Both the position numbers and the translations under genes were made by a program. A model generated the notes under the pieces. That model did no database searches, had not been told where the DNA came from, and saw only the letters and a program-made list of their open reading frames with translations. 64,000 nucleotides of DNA from Photobacterium sp. Ph5 (GTDB lineage Bacteria; Pseudomonadota; Gammaproteobacteria; Enterobacterales; Vibrionaceae). Positions 55,534 through 64,000 of this stretch are shown here, one piece after another (position 1 is the first letter of the stretch; each line of letters starts with the position of its first letter). The stretch is from assembly GCF_022129445.1 (NCBI RefSeq), contig NZ_JADQAQ010000008.1:58492-122491 (forward strand), read 5' to 3'.

Positions 55534-57279
55534 ATGCTGGTTAACTTCATGAATAGTTATCATTTTTTAAGTCGTTATATATGTTGTCTTACTCTGCTGT
55601 TTTCCACTTCTGCTTATTCATTAGGTATTAACGATAGCAAATACATTGAATTAGGAGGAAATTTAGATCCAAGTGTCGTCAATAATGTTAGTAGCGTATT
55701 AGAACAAAATGCAAATGCTGAACAATTTCGCTCTGTTGGATTAGTGATTGGTAGCGGATATTGTTCTGGTACATGGCTCGGGAGTGATGGATCTCATAGC
55801 TATGTGTTAACAGCTGCGCACTGTTTATCAGGTTCTGATTCAACAGAGTATTCAGGTCAATATGTCTCGTTTAAACAACAAGATGGGACGATTATTGCTG
55901 CAGGTATTTCAACTAACTACTTTCGTACCTTTACTGGCTGCAGTAATGACATCGCGGTCGCAAAGATCCCGAAAGTCTCCGACCCTCTAGATACAAATGG
56001 TGATGTCATCAAACAGCCGTTTGTCGATAACAATTTAAATACTGATTTACTACTTAACCCTACGACCTTCACCGGATTTGGTATCTTCGGTTCACGTTCA
56101 TTAGGTCAACTTGCCTATATCGGTAAGCGGCATGGTGAAGGTCACATTCGCTATTATTACCAAGACTGTTTAATTAATCAGGCTATTGAGAATACAGACT
56201 CTTGGGCATTTGCAAGCCCTGGTGATAGTGGCTCAGCCATTTGGCAAGAGCGTAATGAACAGCCTGTTGCTATTGGTATTTCGTCATGGTGGTATGGCTG
56301 GCAATATGGTTATTCAGGTCATGTCCCTATTGCTTTACATATTGATTGGTTGAAAGAGATTGTGCCTGTACTAAAAACCATAGATGACATTGAAGATGAG
56401 CCGCCTATTGAAGATCCAACATGGTTATTAACCCATGAAGCACCAATTGAAACTGATCCTTTAGAGCAAGGTGTACGTGGCTCTGTTTATTATGTTAAGG
56501 GTGACAATGTTGTTTCTGGGCCTACACGTTTTATTTGGCGTTATCCACGAAACATCACCAAATTTTCCGTTGTATTAACCCAAAAAGAAAATAATACAGA
56601 GCATGAAGTCTGGTTGCGAGGTCAACGTAAAACCCACTGTGGTTGGGGACGGATAAATAATAGTGCTTGGTGCTACCCAGCACCGAACTTAGGTCAACTT
56701 AAACTCGAATTTGTCCAAGCTGATAACCCTAAATTACCCATAGGTACTTATACTGGTGATTTTAATTTAATGGTGAAAAGTCTTTATAACCGTTCTTACG
56801 CTGATGAAATCAATGTTGCTACAAATATTGCTATTACTTCTGAACTCCCGAGTGACGGTACTGTTACAGACTTAACGCCTTATGTTTCTCCACGTTATGA
56901 AAAAGATGTGTATGGCACTGTCTATTACCTTTCTGATCAAAAAATGCATCGTAATCGGGTGGTTTGGCGTCGTTATAACCGTGGCTATAGTCGTTTAAAA
57001 GTTGATGTGACTAACACTGAGACGGGGATGCAACATACCGTTATGTTGCGTGGAGAACGCTACATGGGCTGTGGGTGGACAATCATGAATAATGCCGCTT
57101 ATTGCCGTTACATGCGCCCTGTCTATGGTGAATTACGTGTAAGTTTTATCGCTGATGATAATAAAGATTTACCTATTGGTGAATATATCGGATCTTTATC
57201 AGTTAACGTAAAAGGCTTACATAAACGTAATTTTACGAAAGACTTAAACCTTGATATTAAATTAAATATTACTGAGTAG
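55534..57279 (+). CDS. secreted trypsin-like serine protease with duplicated C-terminal domain
   Basis: 581 residues. A signal peptide (about 6-28, start possibly the ATG at 55549) is followed by an S1 protease domain (about 66-275) with the triad His96 (TAAHC), Asp139 (CSNDIAVAKI) and Ser232 (PGDSGSA). Two related domains of about 130 residues make up the rest (about 309-430 and 446-581). Each has the pattern GxVYY......R..WR......LxV.LT.....H.V.LRG.R..CGW..NN.A.C....LG.L...F..D...LPIG.Y.G, including the CGW and C pair. They may be carbohydrate- or surface-binding; this is inferred. There is no GlyGly-CTERM tail. The next gene starts 3 bases later. Confidence 0.82.
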   Translation: MLVNFMNSYHFLSRYICCLTLLFSTSAYSLGINDSKYIELGGNLDPSVVNNVSSVLEQNANAEQFRSVGLVIGSGYCSGTWLGSDGSHSYVLTAAHCLSGSDSTEYSGQYVSFKQQDGTIIAAGISTNYFRTFTGCSNDIAVAKIPKVSDPLDTNGDVIKQPFVDNNLNTDLLLNPTTFTGFGIFGSRSLGQLAYIGKRHGEGHIRYYYQDCLINQAIENTDSWAFASPGDSGSAIWQERNEQPVAIGISSWWYGWQYGYSGHVPIALHIDWLKEIVPVLKTIDDIEDEPPIEDPTWLLTHEAPIETDPLEQGVRGSVYYVKGDNVVSGPTRFIWRYPRNITKFSVVLTQKENNTEHEVWLRGQRKTHCGWGRINNSAWCYPAPNLGQLKLEFVQADNPKLPIGTYTGDFNLMVKSLYNRSYADEINVATNIAITSELPSDGTVTDLTPYVSPRYEKDVYGTVYYLSDQKMHRNRVVWRRYNRGYSRLKVDVTNTETGMQHTVMLRGERYMGCGWTIMNNAAYCRYMRPVYGELRVSFIADDNKDLPIGEYIGSLSVNVKGLHKRNFTKDLNLDIKLNITE

Positions 57280-57282
57280 CGT

Positions 57283-58041
57283 ATGAAAAGAGTGATCCAA
57301 TATACCGGTTTAGCCCTGATTATTGGGTTGCTCTGTGTCTTTATGTTCAAGCCTGACAAAGCAACAAACATAATACAAGCACCAAAAATAGTAAAAGATA
57401 CGCCACCTGCAATAGATGAGAAAATATTAATACACAACCTTGGTGAGGTTGCTGAAGTGCCCAAAGGATTCAAGATACTGAGTCTTGAAGAGGAACTAAT
57501 GATTAATGATCCCACTTATGTTGCTGAAGAACACCTTGAAGGTAACCCACTACTTCATAGCGATAACCATCAAATCACAACATCCATCGATACACCCATT
57601 AACTTACTAACAGGCGAAGATCTCTGGCTTTACCGACCCTATTTACTAGACAAAGTGAAACAAGAGCAAGGCATATCAATGCTACCGATTGAAAGCATTG
57701 TGGAAATAAATAATGAATTGCTCAGTGATTTAACTATTGGTGATAGCTTAGTTTTTACCATGCCAAATGGTGTTGAACAACAAATAATAGTATCAAAGAT
57801 AAATAAAATAAGTGACAAGGTAACATCTTGGGATCTTCAAAACACACAACGCCAAGATATAGGGAAAATTACACAGATAAGTAACTTAACAGAAGGTTCG
57901 TTTATTACTGACAATAAAGACGAATACCACTTAAGAACCGTGAATAATAAAGGATGGATAACCAGTAAAAGTCAGTTGATGAGTAACAACGATAATACAG
58001 TAAAAAGAAACAGTGAGGCGTTTTCTGAACTTCTTAAATAA
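57283..58041 (+). CDS. membrane-anchored protein encoded with the protease, unknown
   Basis: 252 residues. An N-terminal helix (about 7-22) would anchor it to the inner membrane or act as an uncleaved signal. The rest is periplasmic, with no cysteine after the anchor. The section from about 140 (IGDSLVFTMPNGVEQQIIVSK to DEYHLRTVNNKGWITSKSQL) resembles the beta-rich prodomain-like segment seen in some secreted metalloproteases. With its 3-base spacing from the protease gene it may be an inhibitor, chaperone or partner. No family is recognised. Confidence 0.65.
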   Translation: MKRVIQYTGLALIIGLLCVFMFKPDKATNIIQAPKIVKDTPPAIDEKILIHNLGEVAEVPKGFKILSLEEELMINDPTYVAEEHLEGNPLLHSDNHQITTSIDTPINLLTGEDLWLYRPYLLDKVKQEQGISMLPIESIVEINNELLSDLTIGDSLVFTMPNGVEQQIIVSKINKISDKVTSWDLQNTQRQDIGKITQISNLTEGSFITDNKDEYHLRTVNNKGWITSKSQLMSNNDNTVKRNSEAFSELLK

Positions 58042-58042
58042 A

Positions 58043-58092
58043 GGGCTAAATTCTTTGTCATATTTGACAACGTTATTAGCCCATTATTTTAA
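58043..58092. terminator. bidirectional terminator between the protease operon and ttcA
   Basis: The outer stem GGGCTAA / TTAGCCC encloses an inner hairpin TTGTCA-TATT-TGACAA. It ends two converging units. Confidence 0.6.
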
Positions 58093-58104
58093 TGAATATG
58101 TTTA

Positions 58105-58998
58105 TTAAACGTTAGTCACATCAATAAACATAGACTCATCAATGTTTGTTGAAGAGACTGTCGCCTCAGTAAAGGCATACTCAGCCTTCTCACCTTCGCG
58201 ATCTAATGGCAAGTTAACAAAATCAAACAGGTTCTTATCTGCTAACTGGCTTGGGCTGATATTTTGGATAGATTTAAAGATAGCATCTACACGCCCCGGT
58301 GTTTTCTTATCCCAATCAATTAACATCGCTTTAATGCTTTGACGTTGCAGATTTTCTTGAGAGCCACACAGGTTACACGGAATAATTGGGAACGCTTTAT
58401 GCTCTGCGTATTTAATTAAATCTTTTTCACGACAGTAACTTAATGGACGAATAACAACGTTACGACCATCATCTGAACGTAATTTAGGTGGCATCGCCTT
58501 TAGACGAGAACCGTGGAACATGTTTAAGAACAATGTCTCAACAATATCATCTAAGTGATGTCCTAGTGCAATCTTAGTCGCACCAATTTTTTCAGCAAAA
58601 GAGTACAGCGTACCACGACGTAAACGAGAACAAAGACCACAGGTTGTTTTACCTTCTTCCACTTTCTCTTTCACTACTGAGTAAGTATCTTTATCTACGA
58701 TATAGTATGGAATATTTAAGCTAGCAAAATACTCTGGCAAAATATGCTCAGGGAAACCTGGTTGCTTTTGATCTAAGTTAACCGCAACAACATCAAAATT
58801 GATCGGCGCTGCTTTTTTCAGATTCAATAAGATATCCAGCATCGCAAATGAGTCCTTGCCGCCACTGATACATGCCATCACAACATCATTTTCTTCAATC
58901 ATGTTGTAGTCAATAATGGCGTTACCGACATTACGACGTAGACGCTTTTGCAGCTTATTAAATTCAAGTACTTCTTTACGATTATCTGTCTGATTCAT
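58105..58998 (-). CDS. ttcA: tRNA 2-thiocytidine synthetase TtcA
   Basis: 297 residues from the ATG at 58998. An in-frame ATG at 59016 has no ribosome binding site, while AGAGAAG precedes the chosen one. TtcA thiolates cytidine 32 of some tRNAs, using ATP and a [4Fe-4S] cluster. The PP-loop SGGKDS is at 45-50. The cluster cysteines are in TTCGLC (120, 123) and CNLC (208, 211); three of them hold the cluster in E. coli. The family start [12 protein letters not shown] is clear. Confidence 0.95.
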   Translation of the reverse strand: MNQTDNRKEVLEFNKLQKRLRRNVGNAIIDYNMIEENDVVMACISGGKDSFAMLDILLNLKKAAPINFDVVAVNLDQKQPGFPEHILPEYFASLNIPYYIVDKDTYSVVKEKVEEGKTTCGLCSRLRRGTLYSFAEKIGATKIALGHHLDDIVETLFLNMFHGSRLKAMPPKLRSDDGRNVVIRPLSYCREKDLIKYAEHKAFPIIPCNLCGSQENLQRQSIKAMLIDWDKKTPGRVDAIFKSIQNISPSQLADKNLFDFVNLPLDREGEKAEYAFTEATVSSTNIDESMFIDVTNV

Positions 58999-59134
58999 TA
59001 CTACTTCTCTCACCATCGGTAAACCCGACAGTAGAATTGCTGGATAAGAATTTATAGGGCGTGAATTATACGGATTTTAGCTTCAACAGGAAATAGTAAA
59101 CTGCGAAAAGCTTGGTTGGATAAGTAGATACAAA

Positions 59135-59158
59135 AAAGCTCGGCCTTAACCGAGCTTT
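59135..59158 (-). terminator. terminator of dacA
   Basis: Stem AAAGCTCGG / CCGAGCTTT. On the minus strand a T-run follows. It separates dacA from ttcA downstream. Confidence 0.85.
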
Positions 59159-59192
59159 TAACGTATGATTTTAAACTGACAATGTAGATGAA

Positions 59193-60368
59193 TTAACTAA
59201 ATAATCCTGCAAAGAACTTTTTAACGTGATCAACAAGGCGACTGAAAATACTGCCTTCTTCAACGGCCTCTAATGCTACAAGCGGTTGAGATGCGACTTC
59301 TTTACCATCAACCAAGTAAAGCACCTTACCGACTTCTTCACCTTTTGCTATTGGTGCATCAAGCTGACCATTTAGCTCAACACTTGCCGTCAGTTTTTTG
59401 GTATCATTACGTGACAGTGTCACATAACTTGAGCTGTCAACACCTAGCTCAACGTTTTCTTTGTTACCAAACCACACGCGTTCAGATAAAATCTTATCTC
59501 CTGCTTTATGAGGAACAACAGTTTCAAAGAAACGGAAACCGTAATTTAATAAAGCCTTACTTTCACTTTCACGGGTTTTGGTACTTTTTGTTCCCATCAC
59601 AACCGCAATTAAACGCATATCACCTTCAGTTGCAGAACTTGTTAAGCTATAACCTGCACCGCTAGTGTAGCCAGTTTTCATACCATCAACATTCATGCTT
59701 TTATCATGCAATAAACCGTTACGGTTACGTTGAGTAATATTGTTATAAGTAAATGACGTTTCACTGTATAGCGGATAAATAGAAGGCAAGTCGCGAATTA
59801 ACGCCTGTCCTAATAATGCAATATCATACGGCGTAGTATAAAGATCGCTGTGATCTAAGCCATGTGGATTAGCAAAGTGTGAAGAATTCATTCCTAGCTT
59901 TTTAGCCCATGAATTCATTAAACCGACAAAAGCTTGCTCAGATCCTGCAACGTGTTCAGCAAGTGCAACACTTGCATCATTACCTGATTGAATAATTAAA
60001 CCACGGAACAAATCCATCAAAGGGACTTCACTTCCCACTTCAATAAACATTTTTGAAGAATCTGGGAAATTACGTGCCCAAGCATTACGGCTAATAACCA
60101 CAATATCATCTTTATTGATATTACCCTGCTTCATTTCCTGACCCGCAACATAACTAGTCATTAATTTAGTTAAACTTGCAGGATTTAATTTTTCGTTAGC
60201 ATTCTTCTCGACTAATACTTGACCCGTATTGTAGTCCATTAATACATAACCCTTTGCACTTAACGTCGGTGCATCAGGAATAACAGAAGGTGCTGCTAAT
60301 GATGAAAACGACACAGTACAAAGCGCAGTTACACCAACGAGAGAAAAAAGCGGTGATGTCTTTTTCAT
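59193..60368 (-). CDS. dacA: D-alanyl-D-alanine carboxypeptidase (PBP5/6 family)
   Basis: 391 residues from the ATG at 60368; a TTG nine bases earlier sits too close to the AAGGGA site. A Sec signal peptide (about 1-26) is followed by the penicillin-binding core: Ser65-x-x-Lys68 (PASLTKLM), Ser128-Gly-Asn130 and Lys231-Thr-Gly. A C-terminal beta domain and a terminal amphipathic helix (SIFSRLVDHVKKFFAGLF) that attaches to the inner membrane complete it. It trims the pentapeptide of peptidoglycan and helps set cell shape. A perfect matS lies inside at 59411. Confidence 0.95.
   Translation of the reverse strand: MKKTSPLFSLVGVTALCTVSFSSLAAPSVIPDAPTLSAKGYVLMDYNTGQVLVEKNANEKLNPASLTKLMTSYVAGQEMKQGNINKDDIVVISRNAWARNFPDSSKMFIEVGSEVPLMDLFRGLIIQSGNDASVALAEHVAGSEQAFVGLMNSWAKKLGMNSSHFANPHGLDHSDLYTTPYDIALLGQALIRDLPSIYPLYSETSFTYNNITQRNRNGLLHDKSMNVDGMKTGYTSGAGYSLTSSATEGDMRLIAVVMGTKSTKTRESESKALLNYGFRFFETVVPHKAGDKILSERVWFGNKENVELGVDSSSYVTLSRNDTKKLTASVELNGQLDAPIAKGEEVGKVLYLVDGKEVASQPLVALEAVEEGSIFSRLVDHVKKFFAGLFS
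59411..59423. other. matS site, perfect match to the consensus (in dacA)
   Basis: GTGACAGTGTCAC matches GTGACRNYGTCAC at all positions. Confidence 0.75.
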
Positions 60369-60724
60369 TTGAGGCAAAGTCCCTTAAAAATACGATAAAA
60401 CAATCTAATATAACTATTTGCAACGCTGTAATGTCACAAATAAGTTCAAATAGGTATATAGATTGGCGTCCATTATAGCGTTAACAATATGAAAAACTTC
60501 ATTTTGTAACACTGTTTTACGATTTACATGTCATCTTTACATTTATAGCGTTAATGCCAGTAAATATAAACGTTTTATAGCGCTTCTATCATGTTTTTTT
60601 ATTATTGCTCACGTTGTTATAATTTTTTAAACGTTTTAATGAACCTTTATTTTTTTACTGGCTATTCAATAGTTAACACATAAGGTAAATTTGTTTTTTA
60701 ACAGCCAAATATTAGGACAAATCA
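60369..60724. other. divergent intergenic region between dacA and the M32 peptidase gene
   Basis: About 355 AT-rich bases with promoters for both directions implied but not clear enough to mark. No ORF or hairpin of note. Confidence 0.4.
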
Positions 60725-62206
60725 ATGAGCTATTACCAAAAATTAGAACAGCATGCTCGTAAGTTATCGCGATTAGACCATTTAAGCGCAATATGTGGTT
60801 GGGATCAGGCTGCAATGATGCCAAGTGGTGGTGCTGAAGCACGTTCTGAAGCTATGGCTGAACTTGCCGTTCTTGCACATGAGTTATCAACGGCTGATTA
60901 CCTTGCTGATTGGTTTAAAAAAGCAGAGCAAGAACAATTATCTGACGCTGAACGTATCAGCCTCGCTGCGCTAAAACGTCAATGGATGATGCATAATATC
61001 TTGCCTGCCGAGCTGGTGGAGCAAAAGTCCTTATTAGGCTCACAATGTGAACATGCTTGGCGTACCCAGCGTAAAGAAAATGACTGGGAAGGATTTAAAC
61101 AAAACTTAGCTCCTGTCGTAAAACTTGCACGTCAAGAAGCGGCTATCCGCTCTAAAGCAACAGGATTAAGTCTGTATGATGCCCTACTCGATCTTTACGA
61201 ACCAGGAATGACATCTGAAATTCTCGATGGTATTTTTGCTGATGTAAAATCGTGGTTACCGCAACTCATTCAAGATGTACAAAATAAGCAGAAGAATGAA
61301 GCCTTATTGCCTTTAACTGGAACATTCCCAATTGCCGAGCAAAACGCATTAAGTCTCGACGTCATGAAGCTATTAAACTTCGATTTTAATCACGGGCGTT
61401 TAGATATCAGTACTCACCCATTCTGTGGTGGAGTATCAACTGATGTACGTATTACAACCCGTTATGATGAAACTGACTTTACATCAGCGTTAATGGGCGT
61501 TATTCATGAAACAGGTCATGCACGTTATGAGCAAGGTTTACCGCATCAATGGCGAGATCTGCCTGTAGGCCAAGCCCGTTCAATGGGGATTCATGAAAGT
61601 CAGTCACTGTTTTTTGAAATGCAGCTTTCACGCAATATCGACTTTGCAAGAAAACTGGCTCCATTGGCGCAGAAAACATTTAACCGTGAAGTCGATAGTG
61701 CGTTGACGGCTGAAAACCTCAACACAATTAATACTCGCGTCAAACCGGGTTTTATTCGTGTTGATGCTGATGAAGTGACTTACCCTGCCCACGTTATTCT
61801 GCGTTATGAAATTGAACGAGATCTTATTGAAGGCAATATCGAGGTTGATGATATTCCAGAAATTTGGGATCAAAAAATGCAGGCTTATCTTGGTATTGAT
61901 ACTAAAGGTAACTTCAAAGATGGTTGTATGCAGGATATTCACTGGACTGACGGTAGCTTTGGTTATTTTCCATCTTATACGTTGGGTGCTATGTACGCCG
62001 CACAATTTATGGCAGCAATGAAGAAAGTAGTAGATGTTGAAGCGGCAATCACATCCGGTGATTTATCACCTATTTTCACATGGCTTGAAACGAATATCTG
62101 GTCAAAAGGATGTACGCTTTCAACAGATGAATTAGTTAAACAAGCGACGGGTGATACATTAAATCCTCGTTTCTTTAAACAGCATTTAATGGCTCGTTAT
62201 TTGTAA
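60725..62206 (+). CDS. M32 family metallocarboxypeptidase
   Basis: 493 residues, the usual M32 length (about 500). It is a cytosolic carboxypeptidase (Taq type) that removes C-terminal residues with broad specificity. The zinc site is HETGH (His261, Glu262, His265) with the third ligand Glu291 in GIHESQSLFFE. Other family motifs are GWDQAAMMPSGGAEAR near the N-terminus and IRVDADEVTYPAHVILRYE. There is no signal peptide. AGGA lies about 7 bases before the ATG. It is monocistronic with its own terminator. Confidence 0.93.
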   Translation: MSYYQKLEQHARKLSRLDHLSAICGWDQAAMMPSGGAEARSEAMAELAVLAHELSTADYLADWFKKAEQEQLSDAERISLAALKRQWMMHNILPAELVEQKSLLGSQCEHAWRTQRKENDWEGFKQNLAPVVKLARQEAAIRSKATGLSLYDALLDLYEPGMTSEILDGIFADVKSWLPQLIQDVQNKQKNEALLPLTGTFPIAEQNALSLDVMKLLNFDFNHGRLDISTHPFCGGVSTDVRITTRYDETDFTSALMGVIHETGHARYEQGLPHQWRDLPVGQARSMGIHESQSLFFEMQLSRNIDFARKLAPLAQKTFNREVDSALTAENLNTINTRVKPGFIRVDADEVTYPAHVILRYEIERDLIEGNIEVDDIPEIWDQKMQAYLGIDTKGNFKDGCMQDIHWTDGSFGYFPSYTLGAMYAAQFMAAMKKVVDVEAAITSGDLSPIFTWLETNIWSKGCTLSTDELVKQATGDTLNPRFFKQHLMARYL

Positions 62207-62211
62207 GTAAA

Positions 62212-62247
62212 AAACCAGAGCATGATTATATATGCTCTGGTTTTTTT
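62212..62247 (+). terminator. Rho-independent terminator of the M32 peptidase gene
   Basis: 12-bp perfect stem AAACCAGAGCAT / ATGCTCTGGTTT with an 8-base loop and a T-run. The A-run on its left makes it usable from both sides. Confidence 0.9.
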
Positions 62248-62280
62248 ATAAATATATTATTTCAAATATAAACCGTTATA

Positions 62281-63630
62281 TTATTTTATAACTTCCGTTT
62301 TACTATTCCATTCTTTGAAAATAGTATCAGCAAGTTCTTTATTTTCAGTGATGATATATGGCCTTTTAATCGTGTCATTGATTGAACGTCCATGGTTAAA
62401 AATAATAAAATTAGTATCTAATTCTGACGCTGCCGTTTTAGATATAATGAACTCTGTACCATCATCATTAATACCTGAAATTGCTAGATCACCATCACTT
62501 GTTATCTTCCAATCTAATGGATCAGATTCTGCTCCATTTTCTAAAATTGTAACTTTATTAACATCTTGAGAAAATTTGAAAGTTGCGAAGTCAGGGTCTG
62601 GAGTATCTGACGTTGAATCATCCCAAAAATGATAGAATGTTTTTCCTGCAAAATCACTTTCAGTAAGTTTAACGTACTCATTAAGTTTTTCGGTTTTATC
62701 TTTCTCAATAAATAAAGATAGTTCTTTTTGGGTCGTCTTTATTAGCATCCAGTCAGGACTAACATGTACAACGTAATCTAATGGATCATTATCAATCTTA
62801 AAACTATTCTCGTAATATTCGATACTATTTGTTTCTTTTTCACCATTATTTTCCGATGAAACTTCAGTTTCATTAAAGGTAACATTAGCAAAAACGCCTT
62901 CTTCTCCAAACTGAGATTTATAGGTATGAATAACAGTGAATACTTCTGAAATTAAGCGTTCCTTGAGAGATATATCATAAACACTTTCATCTAAATCTTT
63001 ACCATTATTCACATCTTCATCAATTGATTTTTTTATATTCTTTGCTGATTCAATTAACTTAGATGATTCAAAACCATTCGCAATTCGCTCAGTAAGAGCT
63101 CTTGCCAAAGCATGAACTTTTCCAGCTTCAGATTTACTCTCATCTACCAGTTTCTTTGCAACATAATCAGCATTTATATAACCAGAAGGCAAGTCTAATT
63201 CAGTTTGTAATTCTTCCAATGTTTTATCAGTTTTGTATGCCATGGTTGAGAATGGTGAGATAATATCAATGCCAGAATCAGCAACAAAAGTGAAATCTTT
63301 ATCGATTTTACCCTCTTTGTCTGAATCAGATGTTACACCAGCAATTGCTTTAATGATAATGGGATATTTAGTGTCTTTCTCTTCAACACTAAATTCACCA
63401 TTTGTACCTGTAACTTGTTCTAGTTTTTCATCTTCATCGGCAATTTTGTTTTTGTTTCTGTCAACATAGATATCAGCATTAACTAAATATCCATCTATTG
63501 CTTTGTATTCTTTAGTAGTTACAGGGTCATCTGCTGGTGCTGGTGCTGGAGTTGAATCATCACCACCGCCACCACAAGCACTCAGTGTTAATGCCGTAGC
63601 AATCGCTAAAAATACTTTAGTTTTTTTCAT
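62281..63630 (-). CDS. large lipoprotein with EF-hand-like acidic segment, unknown
   Basis: 449 residues from the ATG at 63630 (AGGA 7 bases upstream; an ATG 15 bases earlier overlaps that site). A lipoprotein signal MKKTKVFLAIATALTLSAC precedes a glycine/aspartate and proline-rich linker (GGGGDDSTPAPAPADDP). Next comes AIDGYLVNADIYVDRNKNKIADEDE, whose DxNxNxxxDxxE spacing resembles a calcium-binding loop, and then a transthyretin-like carbonate of beta strands. The middle and end are acidic and not recognised. The opening fold resembles surface lipoproteins of Vibrio and Shewanella. Confidence 0.75.
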   Translation of the reverse strand: MKKTKVFLAIATALTLSACGGGGDDSTPAPAPADDPVTTKEYKAIDGYLVNADIYVDRNKNKIADEDEKLEQVTGTNGEFSVEEKDTKYPIIIKAIAGVTSDSDKEGKIDKDFTFVADSGIDIISPFSTMAYKTDKTLEELQTELDLPSGYINADYVAKKLVDESKSEAGKVHALARALTERIANGFESSKLIESAKNIKKSIDEDVNNGKDLDESVYDISLKERLISEVFTVIHTYKSQFGEEGVFANVTFNETEVSSENNGEKETNSIEYYENSFKIDNDPLDYVVHVSPDWMLIKTTQKELSLFIEKDKTEKLNEYVKLTESDFAGKTFYHFWDDSTSDTPDPDFATFKFSQDVNKVTILENGAESDPLDWKITSDGDLAISGINDDGTEFIISKTAASELDTNFIIFNHGRSINDTIKRPYIITENKELADTIFKEWNSKTEVIK

Positions 63631-64000
63631 TACATATCCTGTCATGTGTTATTTATGAATTAATCATGGATGAAGATTTTAATTTCAACGGAGAGTAATT
63701 ATTTGCGCCCAAAGTTTCAAATTTAATACAAGATTAAACGTATATTTAAAAAACTGAAGCGTGAAGATAAATTGTTATTTTATTTTAATAAAATTAAAGT
63801 CTTAATAATATTCAACTATGTTTATCGAGTTACGTAGAGTTTAAATCAATATTATCAACTTAAATCTAAATTATAAATTACGACTGACTTCACAAAAAGA
63901 TTTAATATGATAAATGATGATTAATTTATCTAACTATTAAATTAAACCTGATTACCACTATTTAACAGCTACTGTTAAATTATCTCCTATACTTCAAAAT
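63631..64000. other. non-coding region upstream of the lipoprotein gene
   Basis: 370 AT-rich bases without an ORF that I can support. It probably carries the promoter of the lipoprotein gene. The next gene to the right is outside the window. Confidence 0.4.

Noticed and set aside
57123..57515. 130-codon ORF on the minus strand across the end of the protease gene and the start of its partner
   Set aside because: Antisense to two well-supported frames; no family features.

Overview
The window is an AT-rich (about 40% G+C by eye) stretch of the main chromosome of a gamma-proteobacterium of the family Vibrionaceae, most like Photobacterium or a close relative. The grounds are MatP, ProQ, ZapC and Rmf of the vibrio type, a DUF3466 protein with a GlyGly-CTERM tail, a cbb3 oxidase cluster next to a FIST/hybrid-kinase pair as in Vibrio cholerae chromosome 1, and above all a site at 40641-40668 that equals the V. 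cholerae chromosome 1 dif sequence as I remember it. The window therefore crosses the replication terminus.

Left part (1-35.8 kb) is core genome: tmaR; the small RNA SdsR; rsmF; the letAB lipid-transport pair; an ABC exporter; msrC, proQ and prc; pncB and pepN; DUF2835; the large NAD-glutamate dehydrogenase; pyrD; zapC; rlmKL with a small glutaredoxin-like gene and uup; a DUF3466 GlyGly-CTERM protein; rmf (57 aa); fabA; ycbZ; matP. Several of these (rmf, fabA, ycbZ, matP) are also linked in E. coli at the edge of the Ter domain.

Middle part (35.8-45.5 kb) is more variable. It has DUF3634 and PPC-domain genes, a small ribbon-helix-helix-like protein, an overlapping ToxR-like/ToxS-like membrane regulator pair, decayed ORFs, and an insertion sequence whose transposase is broken and whose edge lies about 25 bp from dif. 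Right of dif come a NosP/VpsV-type FIST protein with its hybrid histidine kinase and a short-chain dehydrogenase.

Right part (45.8-64 kb) holds the complete ccoNOQP cytochrome cbb3 oxidase, its assembly genes (fixH, ccoI, ccoS and a TauE-like membrane protein), fnr with its own FNR box, uspE, a two-gene secreted trypsin-like protease unit, ttcA, dacA, an M32 carboxypeptidase and a large lipoprotein.

The strongest system-level signal is chromosome-terminus architecture. Eleven copies of a palindrome GTKACRNYGTMAC (two of them perfect matches to the E. coli MatP site GTGACRNYGTCAC) are spread through the 64 kb, in genes and between them, where about 0.06 are expected by chance. matP itself is present with a site 36 bp before its start codon, and the two KOPS octamers I found (GGGNAGGG) point towards dif from opposite sides. 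No CRISPR array, tRNA or rRNA gene was seen.
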